Origin: a virus | Length of the DNA: 28,023 nt | Reading direction: 5' to 3' (one strand) | IMG/VR virus record: IMGVR_UViG_3300035698_005278 | Span: 1-28,023 of that record | Translations under genes and position numbers: made by a program | In this document: positions 1-8,172 of the stretch, in pieces | Numbering within the stretch: the stretch's first letter is position 1 | How the letters are laid out: every line of letters begins with the position of its first letter | The notes under the pieces: model-generated | Seen by the model: the letters and a program-made list of their open reading frames with translations, nothing else | The model's database searches: none | What the model was told of the DNA's origin: nothing

Positions 1-2864
1 CTGCTATCTCTATCACGAGAAATATACTGTGATCCAGATGTCCCACCTAATGTCAAATTCTGCACTGGAACAGCCGTACCAATACCAACTTTGCCATTCG
101 ACAACACAGTAAACGTGCCACCCAAGACATCGAATGGTCCCTGAACAGCAGCAGAGCTGGTAAAGTGTCCATGCGCTGCCTGGATCTCACCGGAGGTCAA
201 GGTAATAGAGTTTACTGATACTGTCCAAGCACCAGTCAAATCACGGGAACCGTCAACCAGCACATAGTTTGTATTGCCACCATCTAAGGCCAGGGTAGAA
301 GTATCTATCCTGATCTGGTCTTGGATCGTGGTTATTGCTGCGGTGGAAGTGTCAAGATTGTTCAGTCTAATTGTCAATGCAGCAGTTGAGGTATCCAGAT
401 TATCAGCTCTAGTAGTCAATGCAGCAGTTGAGGTATCTAAATTATCTATTCTCGTAGTCAAAGTGGCAGTACTAGAATTCAGATTGTTTATGCTTGTTTC
501 GGACGTGCTTCTGAATACATCGAAATCATCTAGTCTACTTTCTGTAGTAGATCGGAACACATCGAAATCATCTAGTCTAACCACAATAGCAGTTGTATCA
601 ACCGCAACAGCATCAAATTGAGTCGAGACATCGTACCCGTCTACAGTACCACTTACCGTAATATCACCCAAAACACTTAACTTTGCTGCAGTAGGGGCTA
701 CCCCAAATCCTATGTCACCAGAAGAACTCATGGAAAGCAAATCGCCTGTAAATGCTCCAGCAGAATCTAAACCGCCTATCTTGTAGAATCCCGCCTGAGT
801 ATAGACCTTATACCCACCATCTGTAGTATCAAACATAGACACTCCAGGATCGCCCGTCCCTGTGTCCTGAATGCCTATAGCTGCATTGCCCGAGTCTACC
901 ACCTCAAGCAAGTAGCCTGGAACAGTTGTTCCTATGCCGACATTCCCTGCAACATAGGCATCGCTACTAATCGTAACCGCATTAGTAAATGTGTTCAGAC
1001 CGCTAAAGGTCTGGGTACCTGTAAGCAACGCATAGTCTAAATTAGCTAGAGTGGCCGTATCGATTCTAATTTGATCTTGAATGGCAGTTATATTTGCAGT
1101 TGAAGTGTCTAAGTTATCAGCTCTAGTGGTTAATGTGGCCGTGCTAGTATCAAGATTATCCACGCGAACTCCAAGAGTTGTCGTGGAAGTAGTGAGAGAA
1201 GCCGTTGCAATATGCAGAGTATCTACCTCAGATCTTAGAGTAGATGTATCAACCCGAATCTGATCTTGGATTGTCACAATAGCAGCCGTTGAGGTATCGA
1301 GATTGTTCAGTCTAACCGTAAGCGCAGTAGTTGAGGTGTCTAGGTTATCCACTCTATCTTCCGACGTGCTACGAAATACGTCAAAGTCATCTAGTCTATC
1401 TTCTGAGGTACTACGGAACACATCAAAGTCATCTAATCTAACTATAATTGCAGCAGTAGATGTATCGAGATTATCGACTCTCGTTTCGGACGTACTACGA
1501 AACACATCAAAGTCATCTAATCTAACTATAATTGCAGCAGTGGAGGTATCGAGATTATCTATACGTGTTGTTAGAGTGGCAGTGGACGTATCAAGATTAT
1601 CCACTCTAGTTTCAGACGTGCTTCTGAACACATCAAAATCATCCAATCGAACCGTGATAGTAGCGGTGGAAGCGTCGAGGTTGTCGACTCTAGTTTCGGA
1701 CGTACTACGAAACACATCAAAGTCGTCCAGTCGAACTGTAATAGCAGCCGTAGATGTATCCAAGTTATTCAGCCTAACCGTAAGTGCAGCCGTGCTAGTA
1801 TCAAGATTATCAGCTCTAGTTCCAAGAGTAGTCGTTGATGTGGTCAATGAAGCCGTAGCAATATGCAGAGCGTTAACCTCAGATCTCAGAGTAGATGTAT
1901 CAACTCGAATCTGATCTTGGATTGTAACAATAGCAGCCGTGGAGGTATCGAGATTGTTCAATCGAATCGTCAATGCAGCGGTAGATGTGTCTAGGTTATC
2001 GACACGAGTTGTTAGCGTTGCGGTAGAGCTGTCGAGGTTGTCTGTTCTAGTTGTTAATGTTGCAGTGCTAGCATCAAGATTATCCACACGAACTCCAAGA
2101 GTTGTCGTGGAAGTAGTGAGAGAAGCCGTTGCAATATGCAGAGCGTTAACCTCAGATCTTAGAGTAGATGTATCAACTCTGATCTGGTCTTGGATCGTGG
2201 TTATTGCAGCAGTTGATGTGTCTAGGTTATCGACACGAGTTGTAAGCGTCGCAGTCGAAGAGTCGAGATTGTCTAGTCGAACGGTGATCGTTGCGGTCGA
2301 AGCGCGGAGGAGATCTACTTCAGTTCTTAGAGTTCCAGTATCAATCCGAATCTGCAATTGAACAGCAGCTATAGCGCCTGTGGATGCATCTAGGTTATCT
2401 AGTCTAAACTGAGGCTCGTAACCCAATAAGGTCACGCTAGCAGGGTTCAGGACATAGGTAGCTGAACTGCCAGCAATTGTTCTGATAAATTGAACTGACA
2501 ATACGTTCAAGCTTGAGATAGCTACCTTAGACGTACCATCAACGAAAGTATTCAGGATTGTTGTATCTCCAGAACTTGGAGAACTATTCAGAATCGAGCC
2601 ATCACCGAATTTAATCAGATCGAAATATCCAGTTGAAAAGAATCTTAGAGACGTACCAACAGCATAAGAAGAACCTGAACTCGGAACGACATCACCAAAA
2701 TTACTCGAATCATCCCCGTCATGTTTATGTGTATCCATAATGAAATAAACATCTTCAAAAACCTTGTTGATGAAAGGTTGATCCTTTATTCTATATGGCG
2801 GTTGTTCAGCATAAGCCGGACATAGAAATAAAAACAGTGCCATTAAAGTTAGGAATATTTTCAT
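1..2864 (-). CDS. Long coiled-coil tail fibre with signal peptide (C-terminus beyond left edge)
   Basis: The frame is open from the ATG at 2862-2864 to the left edge, at least 954 residues, with the C-terminus missing. Residues 1-19 form a classic signal peptide (basic start, Leu/Phe core, ending CPAYA). About 135 residues follow that may anchor the fibre to the tail. From about residue 155 to 610 the protein is built of 14-residue (two-heptad) repeats such as RLDNLDTSTAAITT, alternating with longer units containing IQDQIRVDTSTLRSEV. A beta segment with NVGIGTTVP follows, then a second coiled block (about 755-855), then another segment with GKVGIGTAVPVQ. GIGT-type segments are known from phage tail fibres and trimeric surface proteins. 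The start overlaps the stop of the upstream gene (ATGA), so translation is probably coupled. Likely role: trimeric host-recognition fibre. A C-terminal intramolecular chaperone may lie outside the window. The fibre call is secure; receptor specificity is unknown. Confidence 0.85.
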   Translation of the reverse strand, partial: MKIFLTLMALFLFLCPAYAEQPPYRIKDQPFINKVFEDVYFIMDTHKHDGDDSSNFGDVVPSSGSSYAVGTSLRFFSTGYFDLIKFGDGSILNSSPSSGDTTILNTFVDGTSKVAISSLNVLSVQFIRTIAGSSATYVLNPASVTLLGYEPQFRLDNLDASTGAIAAVQLQIRIDTGTLRTEVDLLRASTATITVRLDNLDSSTATLTTRVDNLDTSTAAITTIQDQIRVDTSTLRSEVNALHIATASLTTSTTTLGVRVDNLDASTATLTTRTDNLDSSTATLTTRVDNLDTSTAALTIRLNNLDTSTAAIVTIQDQIRVDTSTLRSEVNALHIATASLTTSTTTLGTRADNLDTSTAALTVRLNNLDTSTAAITVRLDDFDVFRSTSETRVDNLDASTATITVRLDDFDVFRSTSETRVDNLDTSTATLTTRIDNLDTSTAAIIVRLDDFDVFRSTSETRVDNLDTSTAAIIVRLDDFDVFRSTSEDRLDDFDVFRSTSEDRVDNLDTSTTALTVRLNNLDTSTAAIVTIQDQIRVDTSTLRSEVDTLHIATASLTTSTTTLGVRVDNLDTSTATLTTRADNLDTSTANITAIQDQIRIDTATLANLDYALLTGTQTFSGLNTFTNAVTISSDAYVAGNVGIGTTVPGYLLEVVDSGNAAIGIQDTGTGDPGVSMFDTTDGGYKVYTQAGFYKIGGLDSAGAFTGDLLSMSSSGDIGFGVAPTAAKLSVLGDITVSGTVDGYDVSTQFDAVAVDTTAIVVRLDDFDVFRSTTESRLDDFDVFRSTSETSINNLNSSTATLTTRIDNLDTSTAALTTRADNLDTSTAALTIRLNNLDTSTAAITTIQDQIRIDTSTLALDGGNTNYVLVDGSRDLTGAWTVSVNSITLTSGEIQAAHGHFTSSAAVQGPFDVLGGTFTVLSNGKVGIGTAVPVQNLTLGGTSGSQYISRDRDS
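290..2410 (-). repeat. Degenerate 42-bp tandem repeats in the fibre gene
   Basis: The DNA repeats with a 42-bp step (14 codons) and several variant units. At least seven units encode the motif DFDVFRSTSE (for example near 499, 541, 1362, 1401, 1486, 1612 and 1698). A longer composite unit of about 95 bp occurs almost identically at about 1159-1253 and 2083-2177, with a more diverged copy at about 1819-1903. Copies that are near-identical at the nucleotide level indicate recent internal duplication or recombination. Confidence 0.85.
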
Positions 2865-4537
2865 CGTCTACGCCTATTTTTGCCTCTTGTATAGGTATTT
2901 ACTCCGATACCAAGACTATCAGCAATCATCCCAAGTAGTATATTTGCAGACTCTGGATCATCCCTTAATTCCAGAAAATTGCTAACTGGCATTGGAACAG
3001 CCAAATTTCTAAGCTCTCCCAAGAAAGTAATCTTCTCTCTGCTAAAATCTTGACCCTTCAATAAATCCCTAGCGACACTAGCAGCCGGAGACAATTTCCC
3101 TTCAAAGAAATTGTAGATTACATCAGTCTTATCCATAGTGCCAAAATCGCCAGTATTGAGTTCCTTAACCTTTCCAGTAGTCGAACTTTTGTAGTGTCCG
3201 TTAATCAGTCTAGCTGCCAACGTTATTATAGATGACATACCACCGCTAACGTCAAAGGTTGTATTCTTGTATCGAATCTTCCCAAAATCAGAGCTTCTGG
3301 GGTCCATCTCCACATGTAAGTCTTTCGGTGCAACAGCTTTCGCAATAGCCAGAATTGCAGCAGTTCCGGAGATTATCTTCATCAAATTAATGGCAGCTCG
3401 TTTCCTAGCAAATTTACTCATCTTGTCGGTAGGATGCATCAGAAGTGTATCGATATTGCTCTTCAAATTTCTAGGAGAGAAAAAGACATTATTGACTATT
3501 TTGCCAACAGGTTCAAGTTTTCCAAGATGCCCTCTACCCGTCAAAGAGTTAACCAATTTCCCGATACTTTCAAGCTGGAATTGATCCGTGGTATCAACTC
3601 CCGATTTTTCCGCTATATCAAGATATATGTCAAACACGTCCGCTCTTGTCTTTTGAAGGAACGCCGTGTAAGCATTCTCACTAGCTTTGAAGAATTTACC
3701 GGCAATAGGTATTTTTTCGGGTAAACTCGTAGGAAATGCCTCTTCGGTTTTACCTACATCCAATTTAGCCTGTTTCATCTTATCGTAAGTCGGTCGTGAA
3801 ACTATATCGGCATTCAACTCGTCCATAACCTTCGCACCACCGAAGGTCCGATACATATCGACAAAACTCTTGCGGGCATTTTTCTGCCAGACACCTGGAT
3901 GAGTAAACAGAGTTTTCCAACCTTGCCTCAAGAGCGCACTGTTATCCAGCGTAGACTTCATGGCCTTGGCATAACCGGCAGCATTAGAAAGCAATTCCAG
4001 GGGATCCTTTATGGCCTCAACGGCAGTCTTCTTTTTTGCAGCTAACTTCAAATCGTTTGTATAGTTGTGGAAAGCCACTACGGCTCTTCCGTAATCTAAT
4101 CTATCCCCGCCTTGTTCCATCGCTGCTCTTTTTTCTGTCACGATCTTAGAGAGCTCAGCTATTTTGCCGGCTTCACCCATAGTCACTCCCATCTTTAGTT
4201 TTGTAGCTGCAAGATCTTCCAGGAAAGCATTCTTGTCGGTTTCAGTTAAAATCTCTGTCATTGTTTCAACTTTGGTTAACAAATCTCTCTTAGCAGCAGG
4301 CTTGATTCCAGTTATCTTCTTAGCCCAATTTATCATGCCTTGTTGCTGGTTCTTTAAGAGTAATTTGCTCTCGAATAGTGAGTTGACTTCGCGGGCGTTC
4401 ATCTCGCCAAGAAAAGCAGCGAAGTAATTCCTTCGAGCTTCACTGCTCATACTAGACAGTTTCCCTGGCTCAATTTCGCCAGACTTGATTTTATTCAAAA
4501 ATTCATCAGCTAGAGTTGACGGTAGACAATATTTCAT
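2861..4537 (-). CDS. Internal virion protein / polyvalent-protein C-terminal half (558 aa)
   Basis: This is a 558-residue, mostly helical, Lys-rich protein. The middle contains the segment LDNSALLRQGWKTLFTHPG, which I recognise from the C-terminal parts of large phage polyvalent or internal virion proteins. Around residues 385-400 there is a short hydrophobic stretch (ISGTAAILAIAKAV) that could insert into a membrane. The C-terminus is strongly basic (GKNRRRR). Its ATG follows the TAA of the 919-aa gene with no gap (TAAATG), and its own stop overlaps the fibre start. In related phages these regions can form one long protein, so it may be the detached second half of a polyprotein. Likely role: an ejected or internal head protein that works with its neighbour during DNA entry. 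The role is inferred from position and family resemblance; no catalytic motif is visible. Confidence 0.6.
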   Translation of the reverse strand: MKYCLPSTLADEFLNKIKSGEIEPGKLSSMSSEARRNYFAAFLGEMNAREVNSLFESKLLLKNQQQGMINWAKKITGIKPAAKRDLLTKVETMTEILTETDKNAFLEDLAATKLKMGVTMGEAGKIAELSKIVTEKRAAMEQGGDRLDYGRAVVAFHNYTNDLKLAAKKKTAVEAIKDPLELLSNAAGYAKAMKSTLDNSALLRQGWKTLFTHPGVWQKNARKSFVDMYRTFGGAKVMDELNADIVSRPTYDKMKQAKLDVGKTEEAFPTSLPEKIPIAGKFFKASENAYTAFLQKTRADVFDIYLDIAEKSGVDTTDQFQLESIGKLVNSLTGRGHLGKLEPVGKIVNNVFFSPRNLKSNIDTLLMHPTDKMSKFARKRAAINLMKIISGTAAILAIAKAVAPKDLHVEMDPRSSDFGKIRYKNTTFDVSGGMSSIITLAARLINGHYKSSTTGKVKELNTGDFGTMDKTDVIYNFFEGKLSPAASVARDLLKGQDFSREKITFLGELRNLAVPMPVSNFLELRDDPESANILLGMIADSLGIGVNTYTRGKNRRRR

Positions 4538-7297
4538 TTAGCACCTCAACGAATTCACAAAGGAAATCCATGTCTCTCGCTTTGGTCGAACTCGCTTTAT
4601 TTCAAATTCAATGTCTCGGACTGTATCTTTCTTTGCTTTTGCAAGATCTTTTTCACCTAGTCGCTTTAAGGCCATGTCTTCTCGGATCTTGGCAATATTT
4701 GCCATAGCGCCAGCAGGAGAGTTGGGATCACGTTCAGCTAAAGTTCGTATCCTCTGACCCATAGTTGTAGCCTCAGTCGCCAGACGTGAATTAATAGCTA
4801 AATCTCGTAATGTAGCTACGTCTCCTTCCTTGATAGCTCTACCTTCCACTGCAACAAACAAACTCTCTGGGATAACATTTGGAGGCGGTCTTTCTAGGCC
4901 CATAGCAATCCTTTTGGCTTGTTCATAATCCTGAGACATTATATCGTTGGCAGCAAGTGCCTGCTCTTTCATGTTGACTGTTTTGTATTCTGGTAAACCA
5001 CCGAAACCTTCGGTAAGATTCTTTGAGATTGCCATTGCTTCAACATTCTCAGATAATCCCCTTGTTTCAACTTTGCCTGTTCCAGCTATTGGAGGCAATT
5101 TTATTGGTCTTGTGGGTTGTTTTTTTGGTTGGGATTGCGCCTTGTTCCAGATGTCGGTGAGTTGGGCATCATTTTCTGGAGTAAACACAACATTAATTGT
5201 TTTCTCACCTAAATCTATTTTTTGATAATACCTATTGTTCCCATCACGAATTACTATCTTTCCATTTTTAAATCTTACCGCAACAGGATCATTAGGGTGT
5301 TTTGATTCTATTTTTCCAATTGCTTTTATAATTTGTTCTCGACTAACAGGAGTTGATACCATATCTATTGGAATAGTTTTCTCTGCGTACACAAACTCCT
5401 CCGCACTCTTGTACTTGCGGGCTTCTTGGATTAAAGATTGTTCGGGGGTTACTGCTGGGGTTGGTTCAACGGCTGGCCGTCCAGGCTCAATGCCCAGTCC
5501 TGGCCCTTCGACGGGTACTGCCTCTCCAACTCTTGCTTCGAGGAGATTGGGGTCCTGTGTTTTGGTAGGTAAGGTTTTCCATTCATAATTTGTTCCCTCA
5601 CTTTTATTATACTGGTCGATAAAGTTTTTGTCAAGGACGATTCTACTCTTCCCCGACTCTTTAGCCTTGAGGCTCATCAGGTCCGCTGCTTTCTCTCCTA
5701 CACCGAAACCAGATGAGAAGGTTATTCCCTTATGTTCTACCCCTTCACGGTTCGTGACAGTCAATCTACTCGCTTCTTCCTGAAAGGCTTTGAATCGATC
5801 CATCACCTCATACGGGCTACTCTTCTCGCCTTTCGGGTTGATAACTAGAGCAAACTCATCACCACCAAGTCTAACAGGCGAAAATCCATGCTTTTTAGCT
5901 AAGATCATAGCACCTTTCATCAAAGAATCAGCACCCGTATGCCCCAAATCTGTGTTTAATTGCTTCAAATTGTCAATATCCATGTTGATTAATGGAGTTT
6001 CAATCAGTTTTTTTCCATCAATCTTGCGTTTCGCATCAAAAACAAACTGTTTCTGCCATATTCCAAGATCTTTTGTAATAAATCTATCAGATATTTCAGA
6101 TTTAGCGTCCTGTAACTCTTGACTAGAAACCGCTTTCCCACCGGACTCCCTCTGGACTCTTTCGAGAGTTTTTAGAGATTTTGGAACCGGTACATCGAAA
6201 TCGTTAAGAATGTCTGTTTTGTCGAATTGGGTTGGGGTTTCACGTGGAACAATCGGTGCTTTATCTGGAAGAGGGGCCTGCTTAGGGGCGGGGACAGGTT
6301 GTCCCTTTTCTGAACCAAACGAAGTCACTGCTTGCACTCCACCACCCATAGCAGCACCAACCAGAGTCCCGAAAACAGCAGCAGAATCTACGCCTTGATC
6401 TAACGGTTGTTTTGTAGCTGCATTTTGAGCTATTTGCTCCTGAACGGACTGTGGAAGTTCTTCAAGAATACCCTCTTCAAATGCACCATATATAACCATT
6501 TTGACAAGATTCTTCTGTGCTTTTGGAGCAGTATATCCAGCAGTTAACAAAACATCAATATCGGCAATACCCAGTTTCTTTGCAATCTTACCGCCAAGAG
6601 CGCCTAACATGCCAGTGGCAGCCCCAGAAACTCCAGCAATAGCAGATTGTCGCCCAGACAGACGGCCAGATGGTTCATCCTGTCGGACCTGTTCAGCTAG
6701 ACTTCCTGCAGAAATAGCACCTTCACCAGCAGCAGCAGCAGCGACAGGAGTAATCTTTGAAGCAAGCTTTGGTAAAATTTTAGGAGCAAGTTTAAGCAGT
6801 CCTCGACCAGCAGCAGCAGCTCCTATCATGGATGGAGCAGACTCAGCAATAGCTTGAGTGATAACTGAAGGATTAGAAAGAACCGCGACAGCTTTATCTA
6901 TTATTCCTTTTGACTTACCAACTCTCGTGGAAGCTTCTTTCTGTGCTGGAGAATAAATTTCATTAAGCATCTCTTTGGATCTTTTAGGATCAAACCCTGC
7001 AACATCCTTCAGGAATTTGCCCGCTCTTCCGCCTGTCGTAATATCAGCTAATCCTACGTATGACTCGGGGAGGCTAATGGCACCCTTAAGCAATGAAACC
7101 CCTACATCTTGAGCCCTCTCTGTGTAAGTGGCCGTAGTTTCGGGTTTAACAGATTGAGCAGCCTGAGGCGAAAGTAATTCCTCCGTGCTCAGTATCTCTT
7201 GACTGGATTTCTTTCCAAACAAATCTTCTGAAGAGATTATTCCATTATCTTCTTTTGAAAATAACTCTTCTGTTGAAATTATTTTATTTTTTGCCAT
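4538..7297 (-). CDS. Large internal virion (polyvalent) protein with GGDEF diguanylate cyclase domain
   Basis: This is a 919-residue multidomain protein. Residues 1-45 hold three copies of a short acidic motif (IISTEELF, IISSEDLF, ILSTEELL). Residues 50-330 are Ala/Gly-rich helical segments typical of phage internal or ejection proteins. Residues about 405-560 are a GGDEF domain: D440 in the DIDNLK motif, N448 and D457 at the guanine-binding positions, GGDEF at 478-482, and a distal AKESGKSR segment. No RxxD inhibitory site precedes GGDEF. Residues about 640-705 resemble a ParB-type fold (IVIRDGNNRYY, then LGEKTI). Residues 740-860 match a conserved polyvalent-protein segment (ESLFVAVEGRAI, MGQRIRTLAERDP). 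GGDEF enzymes make c-di-GMP from two GTP. The gene overlaps its upstream neighbour by 19 bp and abuts the next gene. I infer a virion-carried, ejected enzyme. The domain calls are firm, the delivery route less so. Confidence 0.8.
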   Translation of the reverse strand: MAKNKIISTEELFSKEDNGIISSEDLFGKKSSQEILSTEELLSPQAAQSVKPETTATYTERAQDVGVSLLKGAISLPESYVGLADITTGGRAGKFLKDVAGFDPKRSKEMLNEIYSPAQKEASTRVGKSKGIIDKAVAVLSNPSVITQAIAESAPSMIGAAAAGRGLLKLAPKILPKLASKITPVAAAAAGEGAISAGSLAEQVRQDEPSGRLSGRQSAIAGVSGAATGMLGALGGKIAKKLGIADIDVLLTAGYTAPKAQKNLVKMVIYGAFEEGILEELPQSVQEQIAQNAATKQPLDQGVDSAAVFGTLVGAAMGGGVQAVTSFGSEKGQPVPAPKQAPLPDKAPIVPRETPTQFDKTDILNDFDVPVPKSLKTLERVQRESGGKAVSSQELQDAKSEISDRFITKDLGIWQKQFVFDAKRKIDGKKLIETPLINMDIDNLKQLNTDLGHTGADSLMKGAMILAKKHGFSPVRLGGDEFALVINPKGEKSSPYEVMDRFKAFQEEASRLTVTNREGVEHKGITFSSGFGVGEKAADLMSLKAKESGKSRIVLDKNFIDQYNKSEGTNYEWKTLPTKTQDPNLLEARVGEAVPVEGPGLGIEPGRPAVEPTPAVTPEQSLIQEARKYKSAEEFVYAEKTIPIDMVSTPVSREQIIKAIGKIESKHPNDPVAVRFKNGKIVIRDGNNRYYQKIDLGEKTINVVFTPENDAQLTDIWNKAQSQPKKQPTRPIKLPPIAGTGKVETRGLSENVEAMAISKNLTEGFGGLPEYKTVNMKEQALAANDIMSQDYEQAKRIAMGLERPPPNVIPESLFVAVEGRAIKEGDVATLRDLAINSRLATEATTMGQRIRTLAERDPNSPAGAMANIAKIREDMALKRLGEKDLAKAKKDTVRDIEFEIKRVRPKRETWISFVNSLRC

Positions 7298-8157
7298 TGA
7301 TTGTTCCCGATATATTTATAGGTTCCCTTACCTGGAACTGTTTGAGTTTCTTCTTTGGTATATCCAAATTTGTCTTTCTCACTAGTACTTGCGTTACCTT
7401 TAAAAAGACCACCAACCCCTTTTGCTGCAGATCCAATCATCTTAACTCCCTGTGCTGCAGATCCGAGCATATCAGCGAACCAGCTAGACTCTTCTTCCTC
7501 TGGCATTTCTTTAGCTCTAAATCGATCAATCTGCTCTTGAGGATATCCAGCCTCTTCAAAAGCAGCAGCAACTTCTTCTCTCAGAGAATCCTCATCAACT
7601 CCACCCTTTGCCTTCAGATACTCTGTATAAGCTTTATTTGCTCTGCTATTCAAAGCTGTCTGATTCTTGTCTGTTTCGCTTTTATCAAACCCAGCTTTCT
7701 GTCTCTCAGTCTGTCCTTCCAATCTTTTGTCTTGTCTTTCCTGTTGACCAGTAGCAGAAATCCTAGTCCTAGCGACTGCAAGCGTTTGTTTTAGTTGTTC
7801 CTCAGGTTGCTTTGTGCCAACAACAAGATTTGCACTAGGATAAGCAGCAGCTAGCATTGGAGTAATTTCAGTCATCTTTGGTGTTGCCGGTTTCCCGAAT
7901 CTAGGTTGATTAGCAGCGATTCCACTCGTTATAGGTTGCTGTTGCGGAGTTGTGCCGGCAGTAAGACCAGCAGCCCCAGGACCAGCAGAAGGCATCCTGA
8001 ATGATCCAGACTCATTTATCTCATCAACGGCCTGTTGATATGATTGAGGCGTAAAAAGACTTGGATTGTTTTGTAAAAGATTATCGAGTCTATCGAATTG
8101 ATCCTTTTTCTTGTCGTACTCAAACTTTCTACGCGCTGTTCTCATTCCTGTTGGCAT
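7279..8157 (-). CDS. Internal virion protein, 292 aa
   Basis: This is a 292-residue protein with a basic N-terminus, a Pro/Gln/Ala-rich linker (about residues 55-100), a charged Gln/Lys/Arg helical stretch (about 125-185) and a Gly/Ala amphipathic segment (SAAQGVKMIGSAAKGVGGLF) that could touch membranes. The C-terminus ends in a short Tyr/Trp-containing module (GTYKYIGNNQWQKIK). AAGGAG lies 6 bases before the ATG. It sits between the 403-aa and 919-aa internal proteins and overlaps the latter by 19 bp. Position and composition fit the middle member of a three- or four-protein ejection set like T7 gp14-gp15-gp16. I see no direct similarity to those proteins, so the call rests on context. Confidence 0.55.
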   Translation of the reverse strand: MPTGMRTARRKFEYDKKKDQFDRLDNLLQNNPSLFTPQSYQQAVDEINESGSFRMPSAGPGAAGLTAGTTPQQQPITSGIAANQPRFGKPATPKMTEITPMLAAAYPSANLVVGTKQPEEQLKQTLAVARTRISATGQQERQDKRLEGQTERQKAGFDKSETDKNQTALNSRANKAYTEYLKAKGGVDEDSLREEVAAAFEEAGYPQEQIDRFRAKEMPEEEESSWFADMLGSAAQGVKMIGSAAKGVGGLFKGNASTSEKDKFGYTKEETQTVPGKGTYKYIGNNQWQKIK

Positions 8158-8172
8158 ATCTTTCTCCTTTTA

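Noticed and set aside
274-2361. Plus-strand open frames rich in Val, Ser and Arg opposite the fibre gene
   Set aside because: They are antisense shadows of the repeat-rich minus-strand fibre frame, which is open through the whole region and has signal peptide, heptads and GIGT segments.
300-2410. Regular repeats that could suggest a CRISPR array
   Set aside because: The units are coding heptad repeats in frame, without constant repeats and unique spacers.
7255-7794. Plus-strand 179-codon open frame rich in Ser, Leu and Phe
   Set aside because: It is the antisense shadow of the 292-aa internal protein; the minus-strand gene has a ribosome site and overlaps its neighbours as an operon member.
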